From: Mesobacillus persicus
Lineage (GTDB): Bacteria > Bacillota > Bacilli > Bacillales > Cytobacillaceae
Assembly (NCBI RefSeq): GCF_900109925.1
Contig: NZ_FOBW01000016.1
Span: forward strand, 1-64,000
Direction of reading: 5' to 3'
DNA length: 64,000 nt
The position numbers and the translations under genes were made by a program. Shown here piece after piece: positions 63,130-64,000 of this stretch. The notes under the pieces were generated by a model that was not told where the DNA came from, did no database searches, and saw only the letters and a program-made list of their open reading frames with translations. The number at the start of each line of letters is the position of its first letter. Position 1 is the stretch's first letter.

Positions 63130-63161
63130 AAAGCATCGGCCTTAAATGACCGATGCTTTTA
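63130..63161. terminator. bidirectional terminator between fbpB-like and MFS genes
   Basis: AAAGCATCGG and CCGATGCTTT pair perfectly around a 10-nt loop, with TTTTAC following on the + strand. It serves two convergent genes. Confidence 0.85.
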
Positions 63162-63168
63162 CTATCTA

Positions 63169-64000
63169 CTATTCTACCTTCACTTTAAGGTTTTTATTTA
63201 ACGATTGTTTCTGCCATAGGATGGTCGTAAGCAAAGTCACTACCAACAGAGTGAGTCCTAAAATAAATGGATAAATAATATTCACATCATATAATAATCC
63301 AGCAAGGGTAGGCCCGAGCACATTTCCAATACTCATATACATATTATTCATCCCCATCGCAAATCCTTGTTCATCGCCTGCTAATTTTGAAATAAGGGTA
63401 TTAAGAACAGGACGTAGAATCGATGTTGCTAGAAAGATCAATAAGGTCGTTCCGAAGAAAAATGGATAACTTGGAGCAAACAATGACAGGAAAAACGCTA
63501 AAGCAGCAACTCCTAAGAAGATGTTTAACACTGTCTTTTCCCCGTAATGATAAACAATTCGGTCGACGACAAAAAGCTGAACAATTACACTAACCAAACC
63601 TGTAGAAGTCACCATCATGGCAATTTCCTTAGGTGTGGCTCCAAACTGATTATCAACAAACAGTCCGAGAACCGATTCATATGCCATTAGTCCAAAACTC
63701 ATGACAAGTGTAATGATTAGTGGGATGAAATAAGGCATTTTAACTGAACGAATCATTTTCTTTGCCATTGACTCGTCAACATGATTTTTTATGATTGTGG
63801 AAGCCTGTTCTGGCTTACTCTCTTTTAGTACAATAATGGAAAAAATAACCGCCACCAGGGATACGAGCGCTGAGATTAAAAACGGCATTTTCAAACCAAA
63901 ATCTGTTAAAAACCCACCAATCCCTGGTCCAATAACAATCCCCAACGACATAGATGCCGATACTAAACTATTTCCCCGTGCCCGCTGGTCCATCGTAGTG
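63169..64000 (-). CDS. MFS transporter, C-terminal part (cut by window end)
   Basis: At least 277 codons of a drug-type major facilitator; the frame stays open through the right edge, so the N-terminus is missing. The first visible part DQRARGNSLVSASMSLGIVI and GPGIGGFL corresponds to helices 4-5 with motif C of drug antiporters; seven or eight helices follow, ending in a basic tail. A multidrug or similar efflux role is likely but no substrate can be named. Confidence 0.82.
   Translation of the reverse strand, partial: TTMDQRARGNSLVSASMSLGIVIGPGIGGFLTDFGLKMPFLISALVSLVAVIFSIIVLKESKPEQASTIIKNHVDESMAKKMIRSVKMPYFIPLIITLVMSFGLMAYESVLGLFVDNQFGATPKEIAMMVTSTGLVSVIVQLFVVDRIVYHYGEKTVLNIFLGVAALAFFLSLFAPSYPFFFGTTLLIFLATSILRPVLNTLISKLAGDEQGFAMGMNNMYMSIGNVLGPTLAGLLYDVNIIYPFILGLTLLVVTLLTTILWQKQSLNKNLKVKVE

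Noticed and set aside
63110-63165. c-di-GMP riboswitch fragment (GACGCAAAAG with CATCGGCC)
   Set aside because: Only scattered words match and the two-helix fold and tetraloop receptor are missing; the sequence is explained by a bidirectional terminator.

Overview
This window comes from a Gram-positive bacterium of the Bacillaceae. Its left edge cuts through a 16S rRNA gene with a Bacillus-type start. Nearly every gene has a strong AGGAGG-like ribosome binding site, and many products have close Bacillus relatives (YezD, YkoN/YkoP/YkoQ, YdbC, YrhF-like DUF2294, FbpB, SodF, CzrA/CzcD). The species cannot be named from sequence alone. I read no prophage, insertion sequence or CRISPR array, and no tRNA gene.

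Layout. 1-360: start of an rrn operon running leftwards, with two sigma-A promoters. 0.7-5.4 kb: acyl-CoA ligase plus DctPQM TRAP transporter behind a sigma-54 promoter. 5.7-6.8 kb: TetR regulator with two operators. 6.9-11.8 kb: sulfate assimilation (sirB, cysC, sat, cysP, cysH) and YezD. 12-20.3 kb: PHP phosphatase, fhs, ykoN/Q/P-like genes, a flavoprotein and a redox lipoprotein with an in-frame TGA. 20.3-24 kb: DUF3892 protein, WHH-type nuclease, SodF-like protein and an FNT channel with an Fnr box. 24.3-35.6 kb: folate genes, hydrolases, polyferredoxin, polar amino-acid ABC importer, SIMPL protein and a haloalkane dehalogenase-like protein. 35.8-43.5 kb: bd-type oxidase, CzrA/CzcD, several small conserved proteins and a sigma-54 activator. 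43.6-51 kb: ketone-body (3-hydroxybutyrate/acetoacetate) operon and acyl-CoA dehydrogenase. 51-64 kb: hydrolase, guanylate-kinase-like protein, OsmC protein with an in-frame TGA, 5'-nucleotidase, then a formate/molybdenum block (FdhF/YdeP oxidoreductase, DUF2294, OFA transporter, FdhD, MoaA), FbpB and an MFS transporter.

The most notable signal is a pair of unlinked thiol-redox genes, a Redoxin lipoprotein at 19765-20265 and an OsmC-family protein at 53325-53798. Each is interrupted by one in-frame TGA exactly where the catalytic cysteine belongs. Each TGA is followed, 14 or 19 nt later, by a 17-nt hairpin of 6 bp with a 5-nt G-containing loop. The first has a GGUC loop like the E. coli fdhF SECIS. 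I read both as selenoproteins, which implies SelA/SelB/SelC/SelD encoded outside the window. The molybdoenzyme in the window has Cys, not Sec, at its active site.

Other features not explained by genes are: a shared leader-RNA motif ahead of intrinsic terminators upstream of both the FdhF/YdeP gene and the OFA transporter; a dispersed MITE-like repeat of about 170-185 bp (three long copies and one half copy); nine copies of a GGTGCC-centred palindrome, most of them at gene ends; a complete sigma-54 circuit (promoter, upstream palindromes, activator) for the ketone-body operon, in which two genes carry single-base homopolymer frameshifts; and a YezD gene whose only workable start is CTG.

Stretches longer than 300 bases without a gene are described in their own entries or in the entries of the signals they contain (70-690, 5352-5708, 21804-22146, 24000-24340, 33514-33815, 48462-48863, 51019-51389, 53017-53324, 58287-58604, 60303-60850).
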